Source: Catonia carolina (taxonomy: Eukaryota > Arthropoda > Insecta > Hemiptera > Achilidae). From it: DNA of 64,000 bases. The stretch spans positions 38,866,901 to 38,930,900 of the forward strand of contig JAQMRL010000004.1 in NCBI GenBank assembly GCA_035578175.1, given 5' to 3'. Below, in pieces: positions 11,270 to 23,594 of the stretch. Within the stretch, counting starts at the first letter, position 1. Each line of letters starts with the position of its first letter. The notes below the pieces were generated by a model. It saw nothing but the letters and a program-made list of their open reading frames with translations, had not been told where the DNA came from and made no database searches. Position numbers and translations under genes: made by a program.

Positions 11270-13094
11270 AATCGCAGTGCGCAGCAACCATTTGCTTCAT
11301 GAGTTACACGAATGTGGTAAGGATTCATACCAGCGTACGTACCATGTTGTTTTGTTGTTACATTTGTACAGTGCTTAGATAATTCGATTTTTACGGGAAA
11401 GCTAGCATTCATGCTAATATAAAGTTGAAATAAGTTATCCTACACAATTTTTTTGTTATATAGGACTACAAGTTGTAATAGGAAAAATCTATATCTTGAA
11501 AAAATGGTGCGATCTTTTTAGGTTTTTAAGGTTTAAATAACTTTCTATGCAGAAATCGGATGTGATGTTATTTTTCGTCTACTTGTCTTGTAAATAATTT
11601 TCAATATTTTTGAAAAATGAAGCCTATTAGGATGTTGTATTGTTGTTAAGCAATAGTGTACAGTTCCTGATACCTAGATAATAAAATACTTTGTATTCAA
11701 TAGAATAGATAGATAAATAAATTATATTAATCTCGACTAATCAAAAGATGGCGTCGGTTAGGTCTATCACAAAATTTTTGTATCCAAGATTTAAAATTTA
11801 TTTAGTATCATAGCGTATGTTACTCACGAAGCGGGTACAAGAAATAAATAAATGAACTTGGGAAGACCAGAGGAAAGATAGAAAAACTACGAAAATGGTA
11901 CTAGATGATCAAACAATGTCAGTTAGTTTTGTTTCTTTAACTTGAAAGAAAAAGGAGACGAATTAATGAGGAGGGGAGAGGAAGAAAAGAAGGAGTGTAA
12001 GTTTTTTCTTATTAACCAAATTTATTTGCAATCCGTTCAAACCATCAACCAAATGTGAAAAAATTACCAAGGGTAGAAAATTCAGCTAAAAAAAATTGAG
12101 GGTAAAATCCAATAATTTTATCCTGTTACAAAAATAAACTAACTGAATAAGTTAACAACATCCAAATATTTTTGTAACAGTGAAATAATTTTCAAAATCG
12201 GTTTGATACGTAATGTGATTACCGCGTACAAACGAACAAAATGTTACTTCTTCATAATATTTATATAGATGTATGTCTATCAGTTTGGAAATGGTCAACC
12301 GCCTTTTCACATAACAAAGACTGTAAAAAGTATCCACGCAGATGAATATTCTAACATACATACTAGTTAATGAATATTAATGTTCGTACATTTATTATTA
12401 TTATTCCCATTATTGAATATTTATTAAGTTCTTCTATTCGATGTAAATGTTAAAAGCAGTAGGCTAAAAACGGATACCTTTGTTAACATTTTTCCTTATG
12501 TCAACGCTTTGTCTAAAGGCCCTACATAACGTATAACTTACGGGATATTTTATAACGTATGTGACTAATTTTAAATAAGTTTCTGCTTGCTTGAATAATT
12601 TACCGTAATTTTAAATTTAACTAAAATTAAATTATTAATCGCCAACTCTTTAGTAGATTACTGAACCTGTACTGGAAAACAATTTTTTATTTCAAACCTT
12701 AAGAAGAATTTTTTCCGTATTTGACGTTTAGACATACCTACTTATACAAAAATACTCAGGTTGATTCACGAAGAAATGAAATATTTCGGGAAATGTATCT
12801 ACATCAAAAAATAAGAATAAAATTTGTATAAAGATAATCCGGAAATTTTTGCTTTGTTACCGTGCTCCGGCTAGCGAAAGATTTCGCCCGGATTATGATT
12901 CATCCCATAAAATATGTTTATAATGAAATTTTTTGGGCGTTAAGTGTCCAAATTTGTGTTTTCTGTAATGTTTATTGACCCGCGAAAGTGAATAAAGTCG
13001 GTTCAAGTACTTTTTAAGAAATTTTGGGATAAAATTTAAATAAATAGGGGTAAATACCCTGTTTTTTGTGTTTGTCATACAATTTTTTCGTTAA
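11270..13094. other. AT-rich stretch without a recognised gene
   Basis: No gene found. The part at 12850-13075 has more balanced composition (GCTCCGGCTAGCGAAAG, TTATTGACCCGCGAAAGTG) and is likely an old transposon piece, class unknown. The rest is AT-rich with only short frames. Confidence 0.4.
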
Positions 13095-13880
13095 AAATTC
13101 AAGGAGGAACAATAAAATTACTGAGATTCGCTGATGATATCGTAGTATTAGCCGAGCCATCGAAATAACTAGAGGATGTCTTAAATAGAATATATTAGAT
13201 CATAAGAAAGGATTACTTCGTGAAAATTAAAAAGAACAAAACGTAAGTGTTGTGCAACAGCAAGAGAGGTTTAAGAGATAGGAAATTTTGAAGAAGGCTA
13301 CGAAAACATACAGGTAGTTGGGGAATGCTGCTATCTAGGAAGAAAAATAACAAAGGATATCCAAAGCAGGATTGCTCAAGCTAGAAAAGCTTTTGAAATG
13401 AAAAACTGTTTTTTGAAACTTTACTGACAACAAACATTGATTTACAGATTAGAAAAAATTTCTTAAAACACTATGTTTGGAGTGTAGCATAAAACGGGAG
13501 TGAAACGTATGTGATAGGGGCTTTAGAAAGGAAGAGGATAGAAACTTTTAAAATGTGGTGCTGTAAGAAAATTTTAAAGATTAGGTGGGTGGAAATTATA
13601 AGAAATTTAGAGATTCTTAGAAAGGTGAATGAAAGAAAAAGTACATGGAAACATCTTACCAGAAGAAGGAATAGACTAGTAGAGCATATCTGAAGACATC
13701 CAGGTATTGCTCTATCAATAATGGAGGGTAATAATATTAAGGGAGTGAATTGTAGGGGAAGACAAAGTTTAGAATATTTATAGCTAATTACAAAAGATGT
13801 AGGGTGTTACATGTATGTAGATATGAAACGACTTGCGCAAGATAAAAAGCTTAGAGAACTGCATCAAACCAGTCGATAGA
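13095..13880 (+). mobile_element. LINE family C, polymerase palm to C-terminus, multiply broken
   Basis: The plus-strand reading starts IKLLRFADDIVVLAEPSK, where FADD is the catalytic motif C of reverse transcriptase, but a stop follows at once. Later blocks in shifting frames are RIAQARKAFEMKN, GALERKRIETFKMWCCKKI (60-codon frame at 13511), STWKHLTRRRNRLVEHI, SIMEGNNIKGVNCRGRQ, VGCYMYVDMKRLAQDKK and LHQTSR. These are in the canonical order for the same LINE as 1751-2158. It lacks everything before motif C and has at least six stops or shifts. It ends in a short A-rich tail near 13885. I see no clear target duplication. Confidence 0.85.
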
Positions 13881-14286
13881 CTGATTAAAAAATAATATTT
13901 TTTAAATGGGCAATAAATACTTCATGGTTTTAAATAAAACTTGTATAAAATGTGTGTAAATAAAGTCAACTACAAAACAAAAATAAGTTGCAAAAAATAT
14001 AACAAATTAAAAACATCGTGATTATTTTTTGGAAAAAATAAAAATATCCATTGGCATTAAAAGTTTCAGTTCAGACTGTTTACTAAACTTCAATTCAGTA
14101 GATTACCGCTCCATCTTCTATTTATTGTTTTACTTGTAGTTCGTTTCGTGCTAGGTGTTGTGCTAAAGAATTCGGATGGAGGTTTAGTCGGTTATGAAAT
14201 GTTAAATTCGTCGATTGAGTAAATTCATCTATAAATGATATGTTAAAATCTTTGTGAAGGGTTAAATTTAAAATGTAGTAATTTAG

Positions 14287-14668
14287 TTGATTACGTCATC
14301 AACCGAAAGGTAAACCTTTAGGGCATTTACCAAGTAAAATTACTGAGGTATTTACATTTGTCTTTCTCACTGACTGAAAAATATGCGTATCAGCATGCCA
14401 GGGTGCCTGCAAATAACACCCTCACTTTATTCACCACAGGATCTCGATGTAAATTAAAAAAATTATTACTCTGAGAGGTGATAACTCTAACTAGTGTCTT
14501 TTACACCTCTATCTCTTCTGTTCTTAAATCCTGCAGTCATTTTATTGGCTAACCATGCGAAAAGAAACTGAATTATTTTTTATAGCCCTGGAACTAGTAT
14601 ATCGAGTGGAAATAACTTCTAGGTAGGGATAACATGTGAAACACTTCACCTGCCTGTTATAGGCAAAA
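14287..14668 (-). mobile_element. SINE-like family B, diverged copy
   Basis: Plus-strand sequence runs from TCATCAACCGAAAGG through CAGCATGCCAGG, TTCACCACAGGATCT, TAGTGTCTTTTACACCTCTA, ATAGCCCTGGAACTAG to CACCTGCCTGTTATAGGC, the reverse complement of family B. It is the most diverged full-length copy, with small gaps in the middle. Orientation is set by the (AAC)n-rich 3' end seen in other copies. Confidence 0.75.
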
Positions 14669-15132
14669 ATTTAAAAATAATAAAACACTAATGAGTAATT
14701 ATTTAAAAATAATAAAAAAAGTATTGAGCAATAATAAAAAAGTAATTTAGAAAATGCTTTAAATCAAAAATTTAGAATCCTGAAATACTATTTTTTGCAG
14801 CTGCATTGAAGGATTGGATTCCGTATAGGCAAAGCTTAATATAGGTTTAAATATACAATCGTAAATTTTTATTTTCATATTTAAATTTAGTTTAGTATTT
14901 CGCGATAATAAAAAATAACTTTTTACGTTTGAAGTTGATTTTCAGTTCCAGTCGTTTGAATTTTATGTGATCTCGACATTTGTCGTTTATCTAGCCATAG
15001 ACCTAGGTTATCGTCTTGAGGAATATTTGCGTTCTTACAAAATATTTAAATAAATTTTCCATGTTCTCAATAACAATGGAAATTCCACTAAATTTGAATT
15101 TGGAACTAATTTATTGAATATACTTTTTATTT

Positions 15133-16122
15133 ATTGCTTTCTCTTGCCTATATGAATATAAGAAAGAAAGTATTGTTTTCAAGTCGAATGTTCGAAGTCG
15201 AGTTTTTACCGGATATGCGCGTTTACAGACCCTCTGAACCCAAAATACATGTTTTTAGCGATTGGTCTGTGTGTGTGTGTGTGTGTATGAACAAAATATT
15301 TCTAGAACGGAACATCGTACGAAGTTTAAACCTGTTAAAATTAAATATTTAAATTTAACCATATTTCATAAGTTTAAACTTACGTTAGATACTATTCCGT
15401 ACCCGACACGAACATTTTTATCAAAATTGGTCAACCGGAAGTAGTAGTTTATTCGTGTCATTTTTCACTTTTTTACGATTTTTTTCAAAAACTACTACGA
15501 TTTTTTTTAAAACCCCGTTAACTAAATTTTTTATGTTCTACAAGATAAGGTAGGCGCCATGTCTGCTGAAATTCTTAGACAGGCTGTTCTCTCGTGGAAA
15601 ATTTTTTTTTTTTTAAGATTGCGGTCTTCAAATGCATTTTAGGGAAAAAGTGTATATAATAAAAACTGTAGATAATTTAAGTCTTCAACTTTTATTTCAA
15701 ACATTTTTTTGTATAGGTAGGCCTAATGCTTAGTTTAGCAGTAATTAGTGATTTTCTGTTTTTTCTCATGAATATGTGCAAAAATATGGATTTTTTAAGA
15801 ATACGACCTTAGTATGCATTTAACGACAAAAGTGTAGGTATGTATTTAAATTTGTAGAAAATTAAAAGATCTAAAACTTTTCTTTTAAGCATGTTTCTCT
15901 GCAGAGCCTAGTTAAGCATGCGAGAGTTATTTTCCGTATTATTAAGATAAACTAAAGTTGATTTCCATTTTGCATCATTCACTCACGATTAAAATGAGGT
16001 TATGTTTATTGAGATTAATTTTTTTGTTTATTTCTAATGTTTTAATACTAATGTTAGGTTATATTAGTTCGTTATTTGCATTAGCAATAGAAAGTCGTGT
16101 GAGTGTTTCAAACCAGATTTTT
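15133..16122 (+). mobile_element. Family A repeat, near full length
   Basis: Begins with the terminal box GCTTTCTCTTGCC and GAATATAAGAAAGAAAGTAT, then GAAGTCGAGTTTTTACCGGA, a short (GT)n at 15268-15286, CTAGAACGGAACATCGTACG, GGTCAACCGGAAGTAGTAGT, GATAAGGTAGGCGCCATGTC, then two diverged ~170-bp internal units, CATTCACTCACGATTAAAAT, and the opposite terminal box (TTAGCAATAGAAAGTCGTGTG) near 16082. Short frames here (for example 15134-15352 and 15958-16188) are accidents of the repeat. No transposase is encoded. See the finding on the family. Confidence 0.8.
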
Positions 16123-16435
16123 TTTTATATTGTTTACTACTTTTACAATATCTCTGTAGTACAATTTTCTTTTTGTTTAGTACTATAACTAAAATTTTGA
16201 ACGGCCTGTACTTGAATTATTGTGGTTTTATTTATTGTTTTCTCCTACGTTTAATACTAAAATTAATCTCCCGGAAAGCAATAAAATTTGTCTGAGTATT
16301 TCAACTTTACGTACTCTTTATAATAACATCCAATCATACTTTACAACTTATCGAACCAAAGCGGAGTAAACAAAGAAAATTCTTCTTGTGTCTTTGTGTA
16401 TGTCTAAAGAAATAATTTTTTTAAGTAGTACACGA

Positions 16436-16490
16436 TAAACCTCTGTTAATCCGAAATTTTAGTTAATCCGAAATGTAGGCCGATTAGCTA
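16436..16490. mobile_element. Possible pogo/Tigger-like terminus
   Basis: AACCTCTGTTAATCCGAAAT followed by TTAGTTAATCCGAAATG resembles the (C)CTC-TTAATCCGAA terminal and subterminal repeats of pogo/Tigger elements. No partner end and no TA duplication could be fixed, so this is tentative. A better pogo-like end is at 33241-33316. Confidence 0.35.
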
Positions 16491-16916
16491 TATTTTGTTA
16501 ACATGATTTTTACGTATAGGCTTAAAACCGAGTTTTTAAATAAAATAATTTTATAAAGAAAAAATATTTTAATAGGTTTCAACACATAAAAATAAGATGT
16601 AATTACAATATAAATCGCTTACTGGTAAAACATTTCTTTTGAGTTCATAAGCAATTACAAGAAATTATATATTTTATTACCGCCTGGCTTCATAAAATCC
16701 CTAATTCTTTGCTGTCATTATGTTGATAACCTTGATGATCACGCAATATTTTACAAACGCCTCTTCTTTTCTGTTGCATTTTGTGACTCTCCGGTCATTT
16801 TATACAATAAAAAAATATATTTTACAAATTTTTGTGAGTTACTTTTATTAGGCTACTACATTTTTCCAAGATTAACTTTACAATATAGACACTCAATTGG
16901 TGTAGAAAATTATGAA

Positions 16917-17230
16917 AGATATAAATGCAACAATTAACCGTGTAATTGTAGACAGAATACCATTTAAGCTAAGGTTACCAGAGGGTCTACGTCTGGTAGA
17001 ATACGGGGACGATCTAGTGCTAGACGCTAGGTCAGATGAAGGGCTTATGAGAAAAGTTTAACTCTGTATGGAAGATATAAGTCAATTCCTTTGTAGAAGT
17101 AAGTTAAAAATAGCCCCTGAAAAGACGGAAGTGGTGAAAATGGCCGAAAGAAAGTTTAAGATGGGTGACGCGAAGTAGTACCTGGGAAGAGACTGAAGTA
17201 CCTCGGAGTGTGTTGGTTCCCCACTCTGGA
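16917..17230 (+). pseudogene. R1-like LINE reverse transcriptase fragment
   Basis: Plus strand reads IVDRIPFKLRLPEGLRLVEY, then GDDLVLDARSDEGLMRKV, a stop, LCMEDISQFLCRSKLKIAPEKTEVVKMAERK and a stop. The order LPEG-x-RLVEY(A)DDL ... L-x-(L/I)APEKTEVV is the motif C to D region of R1-clade polymerases. The usual YADD is YGDD here. Two in-frame stops and the lack of the rest of the protein show a dead fragment. Immediately downstream (17200-17240) the sequence loses similarity. Confidence 0.75.
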
Positions 17231-17456
17231 GGAGTGTACGAGAGTTTTTCTCGCCGCCTCGAATACAAAAAGAAAATTTAAAATTTAATATTTCTTTTTT
17301 AACAATGTGTGTTTTTACTATAAATTTAATCTTGGTAAAATGTGGAAATAAAAGTAATATACGATTACAAAAATCTGTAGAAATATTTAACAGAGGTTAT
17401 AGAAAATGAGTGAGGAGCCGTGCAAAGTAAACGGAAAATGCAAAAAACTTGTGTTT

Positions 17457-17848
17457 AGATCAACAGTCGAAAGGCTTGTTTGAACCTCTAGAGGTTTTAC
17501 TAAGTAAAACGAGGAGTAAGGTGGTTTACCAGGCCTTCCTCACTAAGTTGAAAGAGTATGCTTTTAGCATGCCAAACCCTCCAAAAAGCACTTATTTCCC
17601 ACCCTGCAAATAATACCTTCACTTGATTCACCACAGGGTCTGGCTGTACAGTGAAATTCGCTATACTCTCAGAGGAGTTAACTCTGACTACTGTCTTTTA
17701 CACCTCTACCTTTTCTGTTCTTAAATTGTTTAGTTTTATAATTGGCTGACTATATGATAAGAAACAGAACTATTTTTTTGTAGCCCTGGAACCAACAGAT
17801 CGAGTGTAATTAATTTAACACTCCACCTGTCCCGTTATGGGCATGCAA
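17457..17848 (-). mobile_element. SINE-like family B, full-length copy
   Basis: Plus-strand order: TCAACAGTCGAAAGGC, GTTTGAACCTCTAGAGG, GGTGGTTTACCAGGCCTTCC, CCACAGGGTCTGGCTGTA, CTTTTACACCTCTACC, GTAGCCCTGGAACCAACAGA, CACCTGTCCCGTTATGGGC. This is the reverse complement of family B at full length (about 390 bp). The minus-strand 71-codon frame over its end is not a gene. Confidence 0.8.
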
Positions 17849-18645
17849 AAATTTAAGACATGTTAATATATACGTTCTCGCATATGAGAGATACATAAAC
17901 TTAAATCGACTTCCTTGCGGACAGAATATAGCAAACAATAGATTTGAGAACAGAAGCATAGTACGAGATAATTGTATATATATATATATATACATACTGG
18001 GCTCCGTAATAAATTTGTGTTTCATACAGGAAAAATATTTATAAAAATATTACAGGCTAAAGCATTCATGTTGTTTTTTTTTTTGCTATGCTTACATATA
18101 CGTGTGTAGTATAGGAAAGAAAGTAGTAGCATCGGTTTGCTAATGTGACCTTTGACCCAGATCGTTTAATTTCTAAGTCGAGAAAGGAGTGAAAAGGCCT
18201 TGGGGAGAACTGAGCCGTAGTATATAGTAGAAGAGCTTGTGAGTTGCGCGGTTTCAAACGCCCTGCATTCTTTCCTCTTCATCTGGCTGCCTGCTACGTA
18301 TATATACATATATATAGTACACAATAATATTACTGTATTCGTGTTCCCCCATTCCCCTACAGATCCTTCCTTCTCTGCTTCAACCCGTTCGTTATATTGA
18401 AACGGAATATTTCCCCTCCTTACTATATCGTAGAATATTATTACTATATTATTACACCCATCGTTTTTATTCTTCCTTAAAATACATTATCTTCGATGTA
18501 AGTTATTTTGTAAGATAACTTACATTAATTGAAAAAATGTATTTGTATCAAATTTAATGTATGTTGTTGGATTTAATTTATATTTTTATTTCCAACTTAA
18601 TATTTTATATTCTGGAAACCCAGAATTGGCCCACTTATTCTTGTT

Positions 18646-18778
18646 TACTTTCTCTTGCCTATACGAATATATAGGAAGGAAAGTATTGTTTTCATGTCGA
18701 TTTTTCGAAATCGAGTTTTCACCGGATCTACACGTTTTCAGAAACTTACACATCAAGTTGAAACTTGTTAATTGCTGA
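18646..18778 (+). mobile_element. Family A repeat, 5'-end fragment
   Basis: TTACTTTCTCTTGCCTATAC, AGGAAGGAAAGTATTG, TTCGAAATCGAGTTTTCACC, GATCTACACGTTTTCAGA: the first ~100 bp of family A, then a short match to the GTTGAAACTTG block. The rest is missing. Confidence 0.8.
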
Positions 18779-19004
18779 TGCATGTTCGTACACGTCGCTA
18801 CTATAAAAGTATAAAGGCAGCAATATAAAATAATAGCAATAACTGTATTCCATTTTTTTTTTTTTTACTGTCTGTATTTTTTATTTAAAGACATAAAATT
18901 AGTGCAGTTTGATTTTATAATATTTAAAAAATATTTTACATTTTTATAAATTAGTCAAAATTCAATTATTAATAGTAAGGTTTATTATTATTATTATTAT
19001 CGGC

Positions 19005-19084
19005 GGGGGGGGGTTCGCGAAATAAGAATTTTATTTTTTTTTACTATTTGGGGGTCGGGGAGCCAAAACGGTTGAGAATCACTG
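19005..19084. mobile_element. hAT-type transposon terminus
   Basis: GGGGGGTTCGCGAAATAAG, a T-rich gap, GGGGGTCGGGGAGCC, then AAAACGGTTGAGAATCACTG. The end matches the familiar hAT inverted-repeat end CAGTGGTTCTCAACC in reverse, with the usual G-rich subterminal part. Only this end is visible. The next 8 bases (CTCTATAG) would be the target duplication, and they run straight into SINE B. Confidence 0.6.
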
Positions 19085-19091
19085 CTCTATA

Positions 19092-19427
19092 GGCTTTACT
19101 AAGTTTACCCTGCCTTTTCATTGAGTGGAATAGTATTCTTATCACCATGCCTGAGACTCTGAAAAGCATCTACTTTCCACCCTGCAAATGACACCTTCAC
19201 TTCATTCACCATAGATTCTGGCTGTATTATAAAATTCATTACTCTCAGAGGAGTTAACTCTGACTAGTGTCTTTTACATCTCTACCTATTCTGTTGTTAA
19301 ATGCTTCAGTCATATAATTGCCTGACCATGTGATAAGAAACACAACTGTTTTTGTGTAGCCCTAGAACTAGCAGATCGATTGCAAATAATTTAACACGCC
19401 ACCTGCCTGTTATGGGTATACTCCTGT
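19092..19427 (-). mobile_element. SINE-like family B, 3'-truncated copy
   Basis: Starts inside the family at GGCTTTACTAAG and runs through CACCCTGCAAATGACACC, AGTGTCTTTTACATCTCTAC, TAGCCCTAGAACTAGCAGAT to CACCTGCCTGTTATGGGT. The usual TCATCAGCCGAAAGGC end is lost at the junction with the hAT end. Confidence 0.75.
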
Positions 19428-20578
19428 AATTACAACACGTTAAAACCCACCGATTTCGTGGCGTAATCTATTATTAATCGCTAATAATCAAAGCAGTTGG
19501 CAGTATATAAAATAAAAGAAAACCATGAACTCTCCTTCCCTCCCATTTTCTTAAAAACAACGATTAGGTAATCACAATAATCAATACAAAAATAGTCTCT
19601 TGATATTAAGGAAAATTTATTTTTGTATTTTGTCAAGAACTTTCTAACTTTTAACGCAACAAAAACACCTTGCAAATCGCATGCAACAAAATAATAATTA
19701 TAAGTTAATTTATATACTTTGCAATAATTTTTTATGTGTTCATTAAATATCATTATGTTTATATTTTTACACAGAATTTATATTTAAATCGTTTTATATG
19801 AAGCAGTTTTTGTATGGTTTCATTTTATTCTATTTTTAAGTCATGCTACGCCAGATGTAAGAAGAACTTACGACTAGAAACATATGTAATTTAATGGCCT
19901 ATGAAAGAAACTCTAGACTAGTAGTATTATTAAATGTTTAATTAAAATTATTATTTTATTACTGTAAGCCTAAATTTGTTATGAACTTATGTCTAATCTT
20001 AATGCTGTAATTACATACATTTTAATAATAAAGTAAGATTATAATCTTGTTGCTTTTAATGATCAGGAAGTGTTGTCTGCGCGTCACACATTAAAATATG
20101 TATGTTAAAGAGCAAGACCTGATATCATTTACATATTTATAAAGTATATTTTAAAATTATATTAATATAATAATTTAACATTTTGTTACCATTAGTTTTT
20201 GTTTGTGGCAGATGTATCCGTCATCGTTAGACGTATTTTGTATGTCTTTACTTTTCTATTTTTTTTATTAATATTCATTTCTAGAATCGTAATTTAATAT
20301 TAAAGATAAAAATAAATTCGTTATTTGTTAAGACAGTAAATCTTTTTAAGTATTTCATTTGTTCTTATATTGTATTCTATCGGCTGATTTGATTTTTGAA
20401 GATTTGAGTTACAGTTGTTTCAAATTTTAAGATAGTAACTTTTCCCCTGCAGGATATTCTTTTTAACAATTTCCCTGTCTGAAATTAAAAATTTCCATCT
20501 ACAATTTTTTTAGTGTTTTTTATGACCACAATGGATCACTTTAGTCAAATTTAGAAAGCTTCTTTCTTTTCTTATTCT
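19428..20578. other. AT-rich stretch without a recognised gene
   Basis: Very AT-rich. A 90-codon minus frame (19481-19753) has no motif. No repeat recognised. Confidence 0.45.
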
Positions 20579-21230
20579 TTAGTTTGATGTTTTACCGAAT
20601 GCCTTCATTCGGGCTGATCTTGCTTGCCGAACTTCCTCTGAAACGACCGGTTTCTTTCTGCTTGGGTTTGTTCTTCCATCTGATTTTGTTTCAAATCTAC
20701 TTTTCTTGTTTCTTAAGATTTTTAATATTTCTGTTTTGTTTTCTAAATCATCGAAAGTTAATCCGAGTTCAATCATGTCTTGTTTAAAATTCTGCGTTTA
20801 GGTGTTCTAATAAGATGTCCAAAAAAAGACATTCTTTTCTTCCTTATTGTATCTGTTATAGGTTAGTTTTCTTTATAGACTTGTTCGTTTGTTAGAATTA
20901 GAATTCTCTATTGCCCGTCTACTTCGTTTTTCTTTCCCATGCAGATTCTTAGGATTCGTCTTTCGAGGTTTAGGACATTGTCTATTGCTATTGTCTTGGT
21001 CACTTTTGCTAATGATTCGCTGCCATACGTAACTTGTGGTTGTATGACTGTTTTGCAGTGTTTAATTTTTGTTTGTATAGATAAGCATTTTTTGTTGTAT
21101 ACGTTTTTGGTTATTTGTTGTGATTTAGATAATTTTTTCCGTCTCTCATCCCACGCTATGTTTTCTTTATTGTTAATGTTTTTATTACAAGTTTTAATTT
21201 ATTTTTATTGTTGTAACTTTTAGAATAGCA
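20579..21230 (-). pseudogene. LINE family N, thumb region and C-terminal tail
   Basis: Minus strand from about 21090 down: KHCKTVIQPQVTYGSESLAK, NLERRILRICMGKKNEVDG, a stop, LILTNEQVYKEN, a stop, ITDTIRKKRMSFFGHLIRTP, a frame change, then the 65-codon frame IELGLTFDDLENKTEIL...SEEVRQARSARMKAF. The blocks Q-x-Y-G-S-E, L-E-R-R-I-L-R and R-K-R-x-S-F-F-G-H-L are standard LINE polymerase thumb signatures. The tail motif S-E-E-x-R-x-x-x-S-x-x-M-K is shared with 7945-8240 and 39962-40815. Stops and one shift make it a pseudogene. Confidence 0.75.
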
Positions 21231-23594
21231 GTCTATGCACCAGTATGTCGTTGATCTAAGATCCAGCTTAATAAATTAATTGTTGAAATCACAAAGGATA
21301 TAATTTAAAATAATATTTAAGAAAATAAACAATTTCTAATTAAAATTTAAATTATTCTGAATCAAAAAGTAGACTAAATATATCAAGATTTAATTGTAAG
21401 AAAATATAATATTTTAAATAAAATTTCAGAAGCCCAATATCTAAATTTGAAGCAAGAAAACAAAAGATAGTATAATTTAAATAAATAATTTAAACCAGTC
21501 AGAAAATACTTAAAAGAAATTACAAGAATATCAAGATTCAATTTAATTATGGAACCTACTGAAACAATTTTGATTATTTTAAAATATGCAGATAATATTT
21601 AAATAAATATGTCAAGGACTGTAAAACCAAGTGCAACAATGCATCTGTGCCCCGTTTGATTCCCAATCGATGGATGGACAAGAAGAAACCAGAGAACTGC
21701 AAGCAATCTAGAACAGTTCGTACCTAATTATAAATTATTCATTATAACTGAGCTCATTAAAATTATTAAAAATACTTAAAGATTTTTCACAGTAACAAAT
21801 TGCAATACTTTATAATAGTAAATATATTAGAATAATTAGTATTATCAATAAATTATTAAAAGAATTACAATTTTCAATTTTACATAACATTCAATTTGTG
21901 TTCAAAATAAAATTTTCATTCATTAAACATTTTCAATTCTTCAATTTCTTTTATTTCATTAAAAAAATTGTACAAACTCGTAGTATAATCTTACATAAAA
22001 TATTTTAATAAAAAGTGTAGGCCTATTTATCTCTACATTGTAACTCTACAATATTTTTCTAAGAATAAACTTTTCAGTACGAATTAAACTATATTTTACA
22101 ATGGTAACTACAAATTCTTGTAATACGCGTTATAAATAAATCGATTACTACTTTAAACAGCTAATATGGTAATTTACAAAATTATGAAATAATCCCCCTA
22201 GCGATAAAGAATGCAGTATAATTATCTCAAAAAATGTAAATACAGTACATGGGCTACAGTAAGTTAATTAAAATATGTACACGTGTTTATGTTGCAATGA
22301 CTAATTCAGTTATAAAATACGTAGCCTACTTTTCATTAAACTTTATTTTCTCTCAAAAATTAATTTATTTTCTTCGGTTTCTTGGAAGTCAAACTTTGTT
22401 CAAAGCAAAAAACAGCTGCATAAGCAATAATATTTTATGAAACGGCTAATCGGTTTCCCTAGCCCACTCCTATACACTTAATTAAAATTTGCAACTGCCA
22501 CTTCTTGGTTTCTTTTATTTTTCGGTAGGTTTTCGTATTCATCATCATTCTGCAAAGTTATGTTTACGATTTCGGCGTCCGATTACTGTATTAAAACATT
22601 CAAAAAATAACCGTACCATAGGAAATCATCATCGCTACAAAAATTTTTTTTTTGATAATTCGGATTACTGGAGGGTTCGGATTTGCGAGTTTGTACTGTA
22701 TATAGAAATACAATATTTCCTTCCTATTATAAATTTAAAACTGGATAATGTGGCAAGATTTACCCGTAGATATTTTAAAATATGTTTTATAAATTATATT
22801 TCGTGTGAGTAGTTTAAAAAAGCTATATAAATATTTTATAACTCTTAAGCCATCATATTTTTGTGGTTTATGGATAAAATAAAACTAAAAATACATAACG
22901 AAGTTAATTGAATGACCTTAAGGTCCTAGATGTAGCTACTACCAAGTTAAAATAATAAAAAGTGTGGGAATTGAACCACCTTTGGGGTGCCTCTCTATTT
23001 AACAGCACTGCACGTAACGGAACTGTCGTGCTCTTGTTTGTTAATGCCATAATACTGCTGTGTTACCATAAATACTGATCACACACACATATATAAATAT
23101 ATACTCGAATAAGTACAGACAACCTAGATTTTACTATGAATTATTTGTTCAGTTTATTTTAATAATCTTGTGAAACTGAGATTTAAATCTGTGTTGACAT
23201 AATTTTATTATTATATGCTGTTCACTGTTAGAATATTATGAAGATTATTTAAAATTACTGATATTAATTAATTTTTTATCAATGATTTGTGGTAATGAAA
23301 ATTTACAGTGGGTTATAACTACAGCAAGGAGTATTTGTTAGACCAAGAGTGATATTACGGTAAAATTTTTTATGCCAAATCCAAATACCAGTACTACAAC
23401 CACATGAGATTTAAGATTAACAGACATAAGAGTTTTGGAATTTTAAATTTTCGACGATTTTTGATTTTTTAATTATCAGTTTTCTATTAGGTTTTCGGTT
23501 GTTGTAAATGATGTCAGTCCCAGGGGCTACCCACGTTTGATAATTTTAAAGGTTCACACTTGTTCAGGCGAAGTGAACTGTTCTTGCAAAGCTG
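21231..23594. other. AT-rich stretch, one tRNA-like patch, no gene recognised
   Basis: Mostly AT-rich DNA with short frames. The longest, 107 codons at 22489-22812, has no motif and ends in AT-rich sequence. The tRNA-like patch is listed separately. The part from 23480 to 23594 may belong to the LINE that follows. Confidence 0.45.
22960..23035 (-). other. tRNA-like sequence (SINE head or tRNA pseudogene)
   Basis: On the minus strand, GTTCCGTTACGTGCAGTGCTG, GAGAGGCACCCCAAAGGTG and a B-box-like GGTTCAATTCCCACAC, then a T-rich tail. The B box is good but the A box and anticodon arm are not convincing, so this is not called as a functional tRNA. Confidence 0.35.

Noticed and set aside
15958..16188. 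Hydrophobic 76-codon frame resembling a membrane segment
   Set aside because: It lies wholly in the 3' part of family A, and its frame is not conserved in other copies.
22489..22812. 107-codon plus-strand frame
   Set aside because: No motif, AT-rich, and it ends in random sequence. Possible old coding scrap but unsupported.
22960..23035. Functional tRNA gene
   Set aside because: Only the B-box side is convincing. The A box and acceptor pairing are poor, and a SINE-like tail follows.
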